The position numbers and the translations under genes were made by a program. The notes below the pieces were generated by a model. The model saw only the letters and a list, made by a program, of their open reading frames with translations, did not search any database and had not been told where the DNA came from. From positions 1 to 64,000 of the forward strand of contig WHHJ01000003.1 of the NCBI GenBank assembly GCA_014872655.1: a DNA stretch of 64,000 nt, given 5' to 3'. Of this stretch, positions 1 to 9,139 are shown piece after piece (the first letter of the stretch is position 1; each line of letters opens with the position of its first letter). The DNA comes from Clostridia bacterium (GTDB taxonomy: Bacteria; Bacillota; Clostridia; Oscillospirales; UBA644).

Positions 1-44
1 TGTTTGTTATCCACATTATAAATCGGTATCATTTTAACTAATGT

Positions 45-659
45 TTAACAGGTTTGGTCTGAAATTGCATTTTCTGAGGGAAAGACTGCATTTTCGATAA
101 TCTTTTTCAAGTCCTCAACCCCTTGTTTCGTCTGCGCGGAAAAACAGATTACATTCATATCAAACTGATCGCACAATGCGTTGATATTTTCCTGTGCAGC
201 GGTTTTAGACAGTTTGTCTGCCTTGGTCGCCGCGATACAAAAGGGGAGCCCTGTTTGTATCAAATATTGAAACATTTCCATATCGGACTGTGCCGGGGGA
301 TGCCGTAAATCGATCAGCAGTACAATCAAGCGGATATCTCGTCCGCTTTGCAAATATCCGCCGATCAGCCTGTTCCAGGTCTGCCGCTGCTGCATAGCAC
401 GCTGTGCATAGCCGTAGCCCGGTACATCGCATAGATAAAGTTTTTGATCGATATCATAAAAGTTGATAGAAATGGTTTTTCCCGGCGCAGAACTGGTTCT
501 TGCCAGTGCCTTCCGATTCAGAATGGCGTTAATCATAGAACTTTTTCCGACATTGGATCTGCCCACAAATACAATTTCAGGTCGTCGAGGCAGCGTTATT
601 TTTCGGCTGTCAAATACGCTGGTGATAAACGCTGCGTTTTGAAAACGGATCGGTGTCAT
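45..659 (-). CDS. engB: Ribosome biogenesis GTPase EngB/YsxC
   Basis: A 204-residue protein of the EngB (YihA/YsxC) family, a cytoplasmic TRAFAC GTPase needed for late assembly of the large ribosomal subunit. All G motifs are visible: the P-loop GRSNVGKSS near residues 33-41, G3 as DVPGYG near 78, G4 as TKADK near 145 and a G5-like SAQT near 174. Length is normal for the family. The ATG overlaps the lon stop codon in an ATGA arrangement, so it is probably the translationally coupled last gene of the murL-engB cluster. The lon-engB pairing is common in Firmicutes. No oddities were seen. Confidence 0.96.
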   Translation of the reverse strand: MTPIRFQNAAFITSVFDSRKITLPRRPEIVFVGRSNVGKSSMINAILNRKALARTSSAPGKTISINFYDIDQKLYLCDVPGYGYAQRAMQQRQTWNRLIGGYLQSGRDIRLIVLLIDLRHPPAQSDMEMFQYLIQTGLPFCIAATKADKLSKTAAQENINALCDQFDMNVICFSAQTKQGVEDLKKIIENAVFPSENAISDQTC

Positions 660-3088
660 AATTCAATTCGTTCCTTTTTTCGGCTGTGGTTTTGTTTGGG
701 ACGAAGCGTTTTTTTACTTACGGAATGGGAGTCGGGCACAAAGGCAATATCAAACACTTGTCCAATTTCTTCTGCATAATAGAAGGTTACTTTTTTCTTG
801 ACAATTTCGGCTACGTCTTCCATATTGGGCAAGTTGGTCTTAGGGATAATAATGGTTTTTACGCCCGCTTTATAAGCGGCCAACGTTTTTTCTTTCAGGC
901 CGCCGATAGGCAGGACTTTGCCCGTGATAGATATTTCTCCGGTCATTGCAACATCTCGGCGTACTTTTTTCCCGCTTAATCGGCTCAATACTGCCGTTGC
1001 CATGGCGCATCCGGCGCTGGGACCATCCTTCGGCGTCGCCCCGTCCGGAACATGAATATGGATATCTTTATCTTTGTAGAAGGTCTCCGATACGCCCAGT
1101 TGCTTTGCATTGGCTCGAATGTAGCTGACGGCTGCTTTGGCTGATTCTTTCATCACATCACCGATACTTCCGGTGATTTCGGTTTTTCCTGTCCCATCCA
1201 TCACATTGACTTCAATTGGAAGAATCGCTCCGCCTGTTTCCGTATAGGCCAATCCGGTGACCACCCCAATCAGGTCTTTGTTCGGGATTTTTTCCGGAGG
1301 AATTTTAGACGCACCTAAAAAGTCGTTGAGGTTTTGGGCGTGAATCTGTATGGGAAGCTGCGCTTGCTGTTCCACAATCTGCACTGCTACCTGCGAGCAG
1401 ATGTTTTTGATTTCTCGTTCCAATCGGCGGACGCCGCCCTCATTGGTATATTCTGTAATGATCTTTTTCAATGCGTCATCCGCAATTTTTAACTGATTGG
1501 TTTTTAATCCGCACTGTGTTAACTGTTTGGGAATCAGATATTTTTTTGCAATATGTAATTTTTCGTCGTAAGTATAGCTGGAAAGTCTGACAATATCCAT
1601 ACGATCCCGTAGCGGTGCCGGAATATTTTCCTCATAATTTGCCGTAGTGATAAAAATAACTTTGCTCAAATCAAACGGCATGTCGATATAGTGATCTTTA
1701 AACGCTTTATTTTGTTCGGGGTCCAGTACTTCTAAAAGAGCAGAGGCCGGATCACCTTTATAATCGTGTCCGAGCTTGTCAATTTCATCTAAAAGAATCA
1801 CCGGATTGGATGTCCCGGCGCGTTTGACGGCATCCATAATAACGCCGGGCATAGAACCTAAATAGGTGCGCCGATGTCCGCGGATTTCACTCTCGTCGTA
1901 GACGCCTCCTAAGGACAATCGTTCAAATTTTCTGCCCATGGCTTTGGCAATACTGGCACTGACAGAGGTTTTTCCGGTTCCCGGAGGCCCTACCAGACAC
2001 AGAATCGATCCTTTGGTATCTGGATTTAAAATGCGTACGGCAAGAAAACGGAGAATGCTTTGTTTGACCTTTTCCAATCCGTAATGTTCTTTATCCAGCA
2101 GTTTTCGCGCTTCTGCCAGATCTGTCTTGTCGGTGCTGTATTGGCTCCAGGGTAATTCCAGACAAGCCTGCATATAACTGCGGATGATGGCCGCTTCGGA
2201 AGAGTATGGACCCATTTTGGAAAAACGATCCAATTCTGTCTGCATGACCTTTTTTCCTTCTTCGGGCATTTTGGACTCTTCAATCTTTTTGCGGAAATCG
2301 AGGATTTCCGGGTCAGAATCCGGCGAATCGTCCAATTCTTCCCGGATGACATCCAACTGATCTCTAAGATATTTTTCCCGCATGGTTTCCTGTGTGCGCA
2401 TCGCAATTTTTTTGTTGATTTCATATTCGATTTTGATAATATCAATATCTTTCAGCAGTGTCTGAGTCAATTGCTGTGCACGCTCGACCGGGTCCAGAAT
2501 TTGGAGCAGCCCTTGTTTGATATCATTGCGAAACGGGCAATATTGTGCCATTCTGTCCGTTAATTTTCCAATCGTTTTTGCGGCCTGGATAAAGGAGGCA
2601 ATGGTTTTGTTGAAGTGTTCGGTCATCTCGGCGTATTTCCGAAAAGTTTGGGTCAGCGTTTTACATAGCGCTTCTGTTTGGAGATCGGCATCGATTGCCG
2701 GATCCTCTTCGGGCAGGATTTCAATGAGTCCCGATGTGTGACCGTTGTTGTCTGAAAAACTTTCTTCCGTCAAAAAGCCTCGACCTGTCCCGTACAGAAT
2801 AACACCCGTTTCAGCGGAATCTGTTTGAATCAGGTTTTTTACCTGTGCAACAATACCGGTTTGTTCGATTTGCTTTTCAGAAGTCGATACTGCGTCTTCG
2901 GTTGGATGCTGATAGGTCAAAAATACAGGAAGGTTCTGTTCCATTGCTGTTTTACAATCGTTTAAAATTTCACGGTTAGATAATTGTAAATCAATTCTGG
3001 AACCGGGAAAGGTGACTTCTTCTATCAGTAAAATCGGCATCCGGATTTTGGTTCCGGAAGCCCATGGATTTTGTTGGTTGGTTTGCAT
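656..3088 (-). CDS. lon: ATP-dependent protease Lon
   Basis: An 810-residue LonA-type AAA+ serine protease that degrades misfolded and regulatory proteins in the cytoplasm. In order it has an N-terminal substrate-binding domain starting at MPILLIEEVTFPG, a helical region, an AAA+ module with Walker A GPPGTGKT at about 367-374 followed by Walker B LLDEIDK, and a C-terminal protease domain with catalytic Ser in DGPSAG (about Ser691) and Lys in GGLKEK (about Lys734). The reading frame is open 27 codons further upstream into tldE, but the chosen ATG at 3088 leaves a 26-base gap after tldE, begins just before the conserved N-domain, and has a GAAAAGAG-like ribosome site. The C-terminus ends in a basic tail. 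Confidence 0.96.
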   Translation of the reverse strand: MQTNQQNPWASGTKIRMPILLIEEVTFPGSRIDLQLSNREILNDCKTAMEQNLPVFLTYQHPTEDAVSTSEKQIEQTGIVAQVKNLIQTDSAETGVILYGTGRGFLTEESFSDNNGHTSGLIEILPEEDPAIDADLQTEALCKTLTQTFRKYAEMTEHFNKTIASFIQAAKTIGKLTDRMAQYCPFRNDIKQGLLQILDPVERAQQLTQTLLKDIDIIKIEYEINKKIAMRTQETMREKYLRDQLDVIREELDDSPDSDPEILDFRKKIEESKMPEEGKKVMQTELDRFSKMGPYSSEAAIIRSYMQACLELPWSQYSTDKTDLAEARKLLDKEHYGLEKVKQSILRFLAVRILNPDTKGSILCLVGPPGTGKTSVSASIAKAMGRKFERLSLGGVYDESEIRGHRRTYLGSMPGVIMDAVKRAGTSNPVILLDEIDKLGHDYKGDPASALLEVLDPEQNKAFKDHYIDMPFDLSKVIFITTANYEENIPAPLRDRMDIVRLSSYTYDEKLHIAKKYLIPKQLTQCGLKTNQLKIADDALKKIITEYTNEGGVRRLEREIKNICSQVAVQIVEQQAQLPIQIHAQNLNDFLGASKIPPEKIPNKDLIGVVTGLAYTETGGAILPIEVNVMDGTGKTEITGSIGDVMKESAKAAVSYIRANAKQLGVSETFYKDKDIHIHVPDGATPKDGPSAGCAMATAVLSRLSGKKVRRDVAMTGEISITGKVLPIGGLKEKTLAAYKAGVKTIIIPKTNLPNMEDVAEIVKKKVTFYYAEEIGQVFDIAFVPDSHSVSKKTLRPKQNHSRKKERIEL

Positions 3089-3114
3089 ATACTCTTTTCG
3101 CTCTTTTCTGTCTT

Positions 3115-4422
3115 TTATTTTCCGGAAACTGTAATTCCGCCTATTTTTACCCAAGGCAGAACAAAGCATCCGTCACAAAGGGTCTGTTTAGATATTTGAC
3201 GGACATTTTGAAGCATCTGGGCCAGATTGGCCGAAAACATCGTTTCACTCAGGGCACCGGTGATCTTTCCGTTTTCGATTAAAAAACTATTCTTCATCAC
3301 TCCTGAAAGATCTCCGTCCACTCCCGGGCTTCCGCCGGATATCCGGTTAAGCAAAATGCCGTAGGAGGTGCTTTGAATCATTTCCTCCAAATCGGTTTGC
3401 CCCGGTTGCATCACATAGCATCCGCCGTAGTTTTTGCTTCGTTGCAGTCCGGTCCGCTTGGCTCCGTAACGGGAGAGCGTAAAATTTTTGAGAATGCCGT
3501 TTTCGATCAGTGGCATATCTTCTGCCACATACCCGTCGGAAGTAAAAAAGTATCCGTCCACAATTTGCTCGCTGCGTGGTCGGCACCAAATCGTGACTTG
3601 CGGCGCTGCAACCGGTTGGTTGATTTTGTCCCGGAACAGGGAAGTTCCGTTAATCAAAACATTGTCGGATAGAAAGTTCCCTTCTACTAGTTCGAGCAAA
3701 TCGTCCATACATTGCGGGGAGACGATAATATCCGCGGTTGCTGTTTTTCCGGGATTGATCGTGTGGATTTGTCTTTGCGTTTGATCCAGTATCTGTGCTG
3801 TTCCGGCCATTTGCATAAACGGAACATTTGGATCCGTAAAAACAGCTCCCGCGCTGTTGAAGGAAGATGTGTTCTTCTCTTCGACGCCCATAAACATGGC
3901 ATTGAACGAATATAAGCCTCTTTTGCTTTGCAGGCGGGTTCCGTTTGAATTTTGATACAAGACGTCCGTAAACAAATGGTCCGCGGAAATCGAATCAAAC
4001 GAAATATGGGGATAATCCTGTTTTGTTTGTTGAATAAAATGGTCTAAATTTGTATATAACGATTGTTTATCCGGCTCAAACACGCCGCATTCAAACGACT
4101 GCTGTGCGGGTTCATCGCAGACGCCGTTTGCTTCATCCGGCGTTGCAGACGCTGCGGACTGCATCACGGTTTCAATCGCGGCATCCAGATTACTTTCATC
4201 TAAAACATTCGTGGAAAAGACGCCTTTCTTTTGATCCTTGACCACTTTTATAGACAATCCTTCGTTAAAGCTGGTTCGGAGCATACTGATTCGGTCGGAT
4301 GCGCACGAAAATTCTGTGAGTGTGCTGTTTGTGACCGTGCATTCGTATTCGTCGGCGCCTGCTGCTTTTAATTTCTCTAAAATTTGTTGGGATAATTGTT
4401 CTTTTTCTGTTTGATTCATCAT
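3115..4422 (-). CDS. tldE: TldE/PmbA-type subunit of the TldD-TldE metalloprotease
   Basis: A 435-residue member of the PmbA/TldE family, the partner without metal ligands in the TldD-TldE heterodimeric peptidase, which removes leader or unfolded peptides in the cytoplasm. There is no HExxxH motif, as expected for TldE. The C-terminal half has the family's Gly-rich barrel, for example SGGSPGVDGDLSGVMKN. The ATG directly follows the tldD stop (TAAATG) and is preceded by GGAGG at 7-base spacing, so the two subunits should be made together. In E. coli the complex processes microcin B17 and CcdA. No RiPP precursor is visible nearby, so the substrate here is unknown. Confidence 0.93.
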   Translation of the reverse strand: MMNQTEKEQLSQQILEKLKAAGADEYECTVTNSTLTEFSCASDRISMLRTSFNEGLSIKVVKDQKKGVFSTNVLDESNLDAAIETVMQSAASATPDEANGVCDEPAQQSFECGVFEPDKQSLYTNLDHFIQQTKQDYPHISFDSISADHLFTDVLYQNSNGTRLQSKRGLYSFNAMFMGVEEKNTSSFNSAGAVFTDPNVPFMQMAGTAQILDQTQRQIHTINPGKTATADIIVSPQCMDDLLELVEGNFLSDNVLINGTSLFRDKINQPVAAPQVTIWCRPRSEQIVDGYFFTSDGYVAEDMPLIENGILKNFTLSRYGAKRTGLQRSKNYGGCYVMQPGQTDLEEMIQSTSYGILLNRISGGSPGVDGDLSGVMKNSFLIENGKITGALSETMFSANLAQMLQNVRQISKQTLCDGCFVLPWVKIGGITVSGK

Positions 4423-5826
4423 TTATCGTCCTCCGACATTGACCTTACATTTAATGGCAGGACCTGCCATGCCAACGGGAATTGCTTGTTTTTTTCCGCA
4501 CATGCCTGTGCTGACCCATGAGATATCATCCGACAGCATCGTCACGGTTTTCAGCATTTCAAAGGCGACGCCGGATATTGTAGTGCTGCGGATAGGTCTG
4601 CCCAGCTTGCCGTTTTTGATTTCGTATCCCATGTCGATACCAAACATAAACTCTCCGGTGCTGTCTGCTTGTCCGTTGCCGGTCTTGGTGAAAAAGTATC
4701 CGTCGTCTATGGATTCAATCATCTGTTCTAATTTTGAAGTTCCCGGTAAAATAACGGTATTGCGCATCCGGATCAGCGGCTCATCAGAAAAGGCAAATGC
4801 CCGTGCGTTACCGGTTGGCTCTGTGTTGAAAAATGCGGCGGATTCTCTGTTGTGCATATAGTGCTTCAGAATGCCGTTTTCAATGATCGTTACATCTTTT
4901 GCCTGAATGCCCTCATCGTCGGTGTAGACCGGAATCGGACACTGTTTACCAAATGCGGTGTGTGCAAAATCGACCATGGTAACCAGTTCAGAAGCCACTT
5001 GTTTTCCCAGATACGGTCCTGCGACCGACCCGGCCTGTACAAAGTCTGCTTCAGTGGTATGTCCCACAGCCTCGTGGGCCAACATTCCCGCTAAATCGGG
5101 GTGTAAGATGCACTCCTTGATCCCTGGTTGAGCATAAACGCCTTCGCATTTACGCATCAGCTGTTCATACAGTTCATCTGCTTGTTGTTTTAATGATTCC
5201 TGTTCGGTGAATACTTCGGTAAAATTGCCGAATGTGCCCAACGATTGCGTTAATTCGATGGGATTTCCATCCTTATCCGCCGCCGTCATCATAAAATATA
5301 AACTGGCATGAGGCGTTAACTGATGGGAAAAGGTTCCCTCCGAGGTAACCAGCATTTTTTCCATGTCGAGGCACGGGCTGAACACCGTTCGGCTAAGCAG
5401 TTTTGGATATTTCTTTTGTATATAATCATCCAATTCCGCGCAAAATTCAATGATGTGCTTTTGGTTGACATCCTCGTTAGACGTGGTGCACCGTAAAGAT
5501 TCTTCGGTGGAGGGACAGACAGAAAAGTCCGGCTTTTTAGCGGATTGTCTCTGGTCCAGAAAATCCGCATTTTCTTTTGCAGACTGTAAAACTTGGCGGA
5601 CGGCCTCATCGTCCATCGAGGGTGCAGATGCAAATCCGTAGGAACCTTTCTGGTAAATGCGGGCGCAAACACCCTGTGCAGAAGAGGACGTGTTTGCAAT
5701 GAGTTTTCCGTCAATAAATCCAACTTTTTTGGATGTGTTTCTTTGTAACCGGAGTTCAGTGTATTGGCCGGATATTTGATTCAAATATTTTTTTAAATCT
5801 TTCTGTATCATAGGATAATCCTTCAT
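4423..5826 (-). CDS. tldD: TldD-type zinc metalloprotease subunit
   Basis: A 467-residue TldD homologue and the catalytic half of the TldD-TldE peptidase. The zinc-binding HExxxH is present as HEAVGH (His251, Glu252, His256), followed by a Gly-rich C-terminal domain with TGEFMFGIDMGYEIKNG. Length matches the family. The ATG at 5826 overlaps the murD stop as ATGA, which favours coupling, but it lacks a clear ribosome site. A second ATG at 5811 has AAGGA at 7-base spacing and would give 462 residues, so either start is possible. It lies immediately before tldE. Confidence 0.94.
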   Translation of the reverse strand: MKDYPMIQKDLKKYLNQISGQYTELRLQRNTSKKVGFIDGKLIANTSSSAQGVCARIYQKGSYGFASAPSMDDEAVRQVLQSAKENADFLDQRQSAKKPDFSVCPSTEESLRCTTSNEDVNQKHIIEFCAELDDYIQKKYPKLLSRTVFSPCLDMEKMLVTSEGTFSHQLTPHASLYFMMTAADKDGNPIELTQSLGTFGNFTEVFTEQESLKQQADELYEQLMRKCEGVYAQPGIKECILHPDLAGMLAHEAVGHTTEADFVQAGSVAGPYLGKQVASELVTMVDFAHTAFGKQCPIPVYTDDEGIQAKDVTIIENGILKHYMHNRESAAFFNTEPTGNARAFAFSDEPLIRMRNTVILPGTSKLEQMIESIDDGYFFTKTGNGQADSTGEFMFGIDMGYEIKNGKLGRPIRSTTISGVAFEMLKTVTMLSDDISWVSTGMCGKKQAIPVGMAGPAIKCKVNVGGR

Positions 5827-7223
5827 TCTATTGAGTTTTGAACAAGTTGTTTAAAATATTTTCCGCGTTCTTCAAAATTTTTAAAATAGCCGTAACTGGC
5901 AGCGGCAGGCGAAAACAAGCAAGAGCCGTCGGCCGTAATTTGTTTGGCTAACCGGACCGCCTGCTGGAGGTCTTCCACATAATAAATTTGACTGGTGTGA
6001 GGGTTCTTGATAACCTCTTCGTAAATACGCTTTCCGCTCTCATATGCAAAAATAATATTTTCGATTTTTGTCTGTGTTAGGAATTGAATCAGCGGGGTGT
6101 AATCAATGCCTCGGTCCATCCCGCCGATAATCATCGTTTTTAAATCCGGCAACGTTTGTGCGTTTAGAACAGTAGACTGCGGGATCGTAGATATAGAATC
6201 GTTATAATATCGCACTCCACAAAAGGTTCCCACATATTCCATGCGGTGTTCCAGCCCGCGAAATGTTTGCACGGCGCGGATGGCATCTTCTGTACTAATG
6301 CCGAACATTTTTGAAATGGTGACGGCAACTGCGATATTCCATAAGTTATGTTGTCCGGGCAAAGTTGTTTTCATTCGTTCAAGCGGAATCTCTTCTTGCT
6401 CGGTAACCGTATTGGCACAGACGGTTTTAGGCAACTGCAGCATAGAATCCGACACCGCGCAGAAGTTTTGCTCTTTCATGGAGTGCCCGATATAAATCTT
6501 CTTTTGAGGAAGATTTTGCACAATTTCCATGTCGATGTCCGGGCAAGTATTGCTGATAAACAGGGTATCTTCCGGCTTTTGATATAAAAAGATATGATAC
6601 TTTGCCTGCTTGTAAGCTTCATAACTGTCATAGTGGTCCAGATGGTCGGGATACAAATTAACCAGTACCGCAATCCGGGGAGAAGAAGAGGTGTATTCCA
6701 GCTGATGGCAGGACATTTCGCTGACGATAATCGTATTCGGCTCGATCTTGTCAATGTCTGAAAAGACCGGCGTTCCGATATTCCCGTTTAGCTTTACATC
6801 TTTCCCGTTTTCGTGCAGAATATGATAAATTAAAGAAGATGTTGTGCTTTTGCCTTTTGTTCCGGTTACACCGATGGTGGGATTGGGACAAAAACGTAAG
6901 AATAAATCGGTTTGACAGGTGATCTTGTTGCGGATTTCCTGGTTTGAAAAATGCAGCAACGCAATCCCGGGCGTTTTCATAATGATGTCCCAGTTACCAT
7001 ACAAGCTATCCAGATACTGTTTTCCAAAAAAACAGGTACAACCTGTTAATAGATTGGTATCAGCCTCTTTTTGTCGCGGATCGTTTTGGTCTGCAACGGC
7101 GATTTCTTTACATGAAACATTCTGTGTTAAAAAATGATAAGTACTGCGTCCTTCGCGACCAAAACCTAAAATCAGTACTCGTTTATTGGTAAAAAAATCA
7201 ATCAAATCTTGTTTGAATCCCAT
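5823..7223 (-). CDS. murD2: MurD-family ligase, probable MurD2 (UDP-MurNAc-L-Ala--L-Glu ligase)
   Basis: A 466-residue Mur ligase of the MurD type: N-terminal Rossmann domain with GFGREGRSTYHFL, central ATPase P-loop GVTGTKGKSTTSS near residue 118, and a C-terminal glutamate-binding domain. Ordinary MurD adds D-Glu to UDP-MurNAc-L-Ala. Two things argue for the L-Glu-adding MurD2 variant known from Xanthomonas oryzae: the gene overlaps murL by 22 bases, and the C-terminal motif reads SPAAASYGYF where canonical MurD has SPACAS followed by L/W-D-Q. The Asp next to the D-Glu site is therefore Gly. This assignment is inference; canonical MurD activity is not excluded. The overlap with tldD suggests coupled translation. 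Confidence 0.8.
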   Translation of the reverse strand: MGFKQDLIDFFTNKRVLILGFGREGRSTYHFLTQNVSCKEIAVADQNDPRQKEADTNLLTGCTCFFGKQYLDSLYGNWDIIMKTPGIALLHFSNQEIRNKITCQTDLFLRFCPNPTIGVTGTKGKSTTSSLIYHILHENGKDVKLNGNIGTPVFSDIDKIEPNTIIVSEMSCHQLEYTSSSPRIAVLVNLYPDHLDHYDSYEAYKQAKYHIFLYQKPEDTLFISNTCPDIDMEIVQNLPQKKIYIGHSMKEQNFCAVSDSMLQLPKTVCANTVTEQEEIPLERMKTTLPGQHNLWNIAVAVTISKMFGISTEDAIRAVQTFRGLEHRMEYVGTFCGVRYYNDSISTIPQSTVLNAQTLPDLKTMIIGGMDRGIDYTPLIQFLTQTKIENIIFAYESGKRIYEEVIKNPHTSQIYYVEDLQQAVRLAKQITADGSCLFSPAAASYGYFKNFEERGKYFKQLVQNSIE

Positions 7224-8734
7224 TGAAGTTCCTCTTTTAAAAATGCCGGCACATTGTTGTCCGGGTCAAAGTAATGTTCCACTCCGGACATGTCAAAGTA
7301 CGGGTCGTAATATGAATGTTTATAAATTTGAAGCAAAAGCGGAAGATCTTTTTGTTCCGTTTCGTACCGGTCGATTGTCTTGGTTAAGGCGGTGTTGATT
7401 TCGTCTCTGGTTCCGATACACTCAAACGGTTTGTCGAATTGATCACAGACCAAGCCGTCAAAAAACTGGATCATTTCTTCGTCATTCAACAGGTTTTTTC
7501 CAAAAACGGCAATCAGTTGTTCTTCTGCAACAAAAGGTGCTAACATGATATAAGTAAATAGGCATTTAGAACATTTTGCACACCAGATGTTTTGTTTGGA
7601 GCCGAGATTGCAACTTTTAAAGATGTCGAGGTATCGTGGATATTGCGTGAAGATTTTTACAATATTCCATTCATTCAGCGGTCGTAGCAGACTGAAATAT
7701 TCAATCTGGCTGGTCAGTTCTCTATTGCAAAATTGACGGAAATCGTTTTCAAATTCCAAGCTTTTAGAATATTGATGATTGATGGTCGTTCCCTTTACAT
7801 AAGTGTCGTTTGCGCTGGATTCGTTAGACAATACGATATACTTCTTCTTTTTGAAAAGAGCACACAGATACGCCGAAAAAGCAACAATGGCCGAAAACGG
7901 GGTATGACCGTTAAAGAATCCGTCCTTATTCATTTGGATAATTTGTAAATCGAGGTTGCGTTGGAATCGACAAATATTGTGATCCGAAAATCCTGCAGCA
8001 TGCGCGGTTTGAACCGGCGCACCGGTCAAGTTGATTACAAAACAATCGGATTGATCGTGGTGGGGTCGCATCAATTCCATGGTAACTACGGAGTCTTTTC
8101 CGCCTCCCACTGGAATCAAGTATCCGGAAAACGGAGAGTTTGAATTGTGTGCTTGCCCATATGAAGAATCTCTTGTTTCAGAAGTAAATGAATTTATGAG
8201 CTTCTCTTCAGAAATACCACGTGCCTGTACTTGTTTTGTCGTTGAAAAGTCTTTGCTTGATGATGTTGTTTTTTCGTTATCTTCAATCGTTGTCTTTTGC
8301 TGAGTTTGAGGAACAGAACAAATTTGCATAAACTGGTCTATTGTTGTATGGATTTGATTCCGGTAAAAAAATTCTCCCAATCCGTTGAAGAAGAGTTTTT
8401 TCAGCCAACCGTTTGCATAATCGGAAATCGTTCCGCACAGGATTTCGACCGTTGGTGAGCAGCAACACTTCCAATAACTGATTAATTCGATGCAGCCCAG
8501 AAAAAAGATCGTTTTTTCAATCCATTCTTTATGTTCATTGTTCTGATATACTGTATAGGAAAAAGGAATGTCCCAAGTCGGAGTGAAAGTCCGAAAATCG
8601 GCAACTCCATCTGGGCTTCTTTTTTTCTGTATAAAGGTATAGCGGATACGCATGCCGGCTTCAGTAGGCTCCGTTTGATATTGGAGGTACTGGAAGACCG
8701 GGTAGTCTTTACGCATTTGTTCAAAATCTGCCAT
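7202..8734 (-). CDS. murL: MurL-like UDP-MurNAc-L-Ala-L-Glu epimerase
   Basis: A 510-residue protein recognised as MurL-like. MurL epimerises the terminal L-Glu of UDP-MurNAc-L-Ala-L-Glu to D-Glu using ATP (to AMP and PPi), so D-Glu is made without glutamate racemase. Seen in the sequence are an ATP-pyrophosphatase-type loop PVGGGKDSVVTMEL at about 208-221 and a Cys cluster WCAKCSKC with Cys385, 388 and 391. The N-terminal region (about 1-135) includes ADFRTFTPTWDIPFSY. Residues about 140-203 are a Ser/Thr/Gln-rich stretch that looks like an inserted linker. GGAGG precedes the ATG. The gene is first in the cluster and overlaps murD, the arrangement expected of a MurD2/MurL pair. Function is inferred from family and context. 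Confidence 0.8.
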   Translation of the reverse strand: MADFEQMRKDYPVFQYLQYQTEPTEAGMRIRYTFIQKKRSPDGVADFRTFTPTWDIPFSYTVYQNNEHKEWIEKTIFFLGCIELISYWKCCCSPTVEILCGTISDYANGWLKKLFFNGLGEFFYRNQIHTTIDQFMQICSVPQTQQKTTIEDNEKTTSSSKDFSTTKQVQARGISEEKLINSFTSETRDSSYGQAHNSNSPFSGYLIPVGGGKDSVVTMELMRPHHDQSDCFVINLTGAPVQTAHAAGFSDHNICRFQRNLDLQIIQMNKDGFFNGHTPFSAIVAFSAYLCALFKKKKYIVLSNESSANDTYVKGTTINHQYSKSLEFENDFRQFCNRELTSQIEYFSLLRPLNEWNIVKIFTQYPRYLDIFKSCNLGSKQNIWCAKCSKCLFTYIMLAPFVAEEQLIAVFGKNLLNDEEMIQFFDGLVCDQFDKPFECIGTRDEINTALTKTIDRYETEQKDLPLLLQIYKHSYYDPYFDMSGVEHYFDPDNNVPAFLKEELQWDSNKI

Positions 8735-8790
8735 GGGATCCCTCCGCTCTGTATTTTATAAGTAACACGAATACTTATCCATAGTAATAT

Positions 8791-8819
8791 ATTATATCAT
8801 ATGCAATTAAAAAATGCAA
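8791..8819 (-). promoter_or_regulatory. Sigma-A-type promoter for the murL-engB cluster
   Basis: On the minus strand TTGCAT (8814-8819) and TATAAT (8791-8796) are separated by 17 bases, about 57 bases upstream of the murL ATG. It is the only good promoter seen for the six tightly spaced genes downstream. Confidence 0.7.
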
Positions 8820-9068
8820 GAAATATGTGTGCCTTTTTTGTGTAATCAATCAGAGTGTTTTTTTCTTTTTTTGGAGTTTTGTTGTGGCTTTTTGATTTTA
8901 TAGATAGTCCCTGATGTTTAGAGATATTTTGTGGTTTATTGTTTTGTTGTTTATAACTCCAATTCAACTGTATCATTTTAATTATGTTTTAGACTGTTTT
9001 TTTATTTGTGAAATGTGTCGAAATCCGTCCGATTTTTCGTTTTTATCTTGAAAAAGGGAAGATTCTGC
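8820..9068. other. AT-rich divergent spacer without a gene
   Basis: The spacer between the divergent murL and 9140 genes is T-rich on the plus strand. Apart from the two promoters at its edges I see no open frame, hairpin or repeat that stands out. Confidence 0.5.
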
Positions 9069-9098
9069 TTGACAACAGCGTTGATTTGTTGGTATAAT
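9069..9098 (+). promoter_or_regulatory. Sigma-A-type promoter for the 9140 gene
   Basis: TTGACA (9069-9074), an 18-base spacer and TATAAT (9093-9098) lie 42 bases before the ATG. Both hexamers are perfect. Confidence 0.8.
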
Positions 9099-9139
9099 GT
9101 GAACAGAATGTTTGATTGTATATGAAGGAAGGGTGCGAA

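Noticed and set aside
3089..3169. Open frame extending lon upstream into tldE
   Set aside because: It overlaps the tldE coding end and has no homology to the Lon N-domain, which begins at the ATG chosen at 3088.
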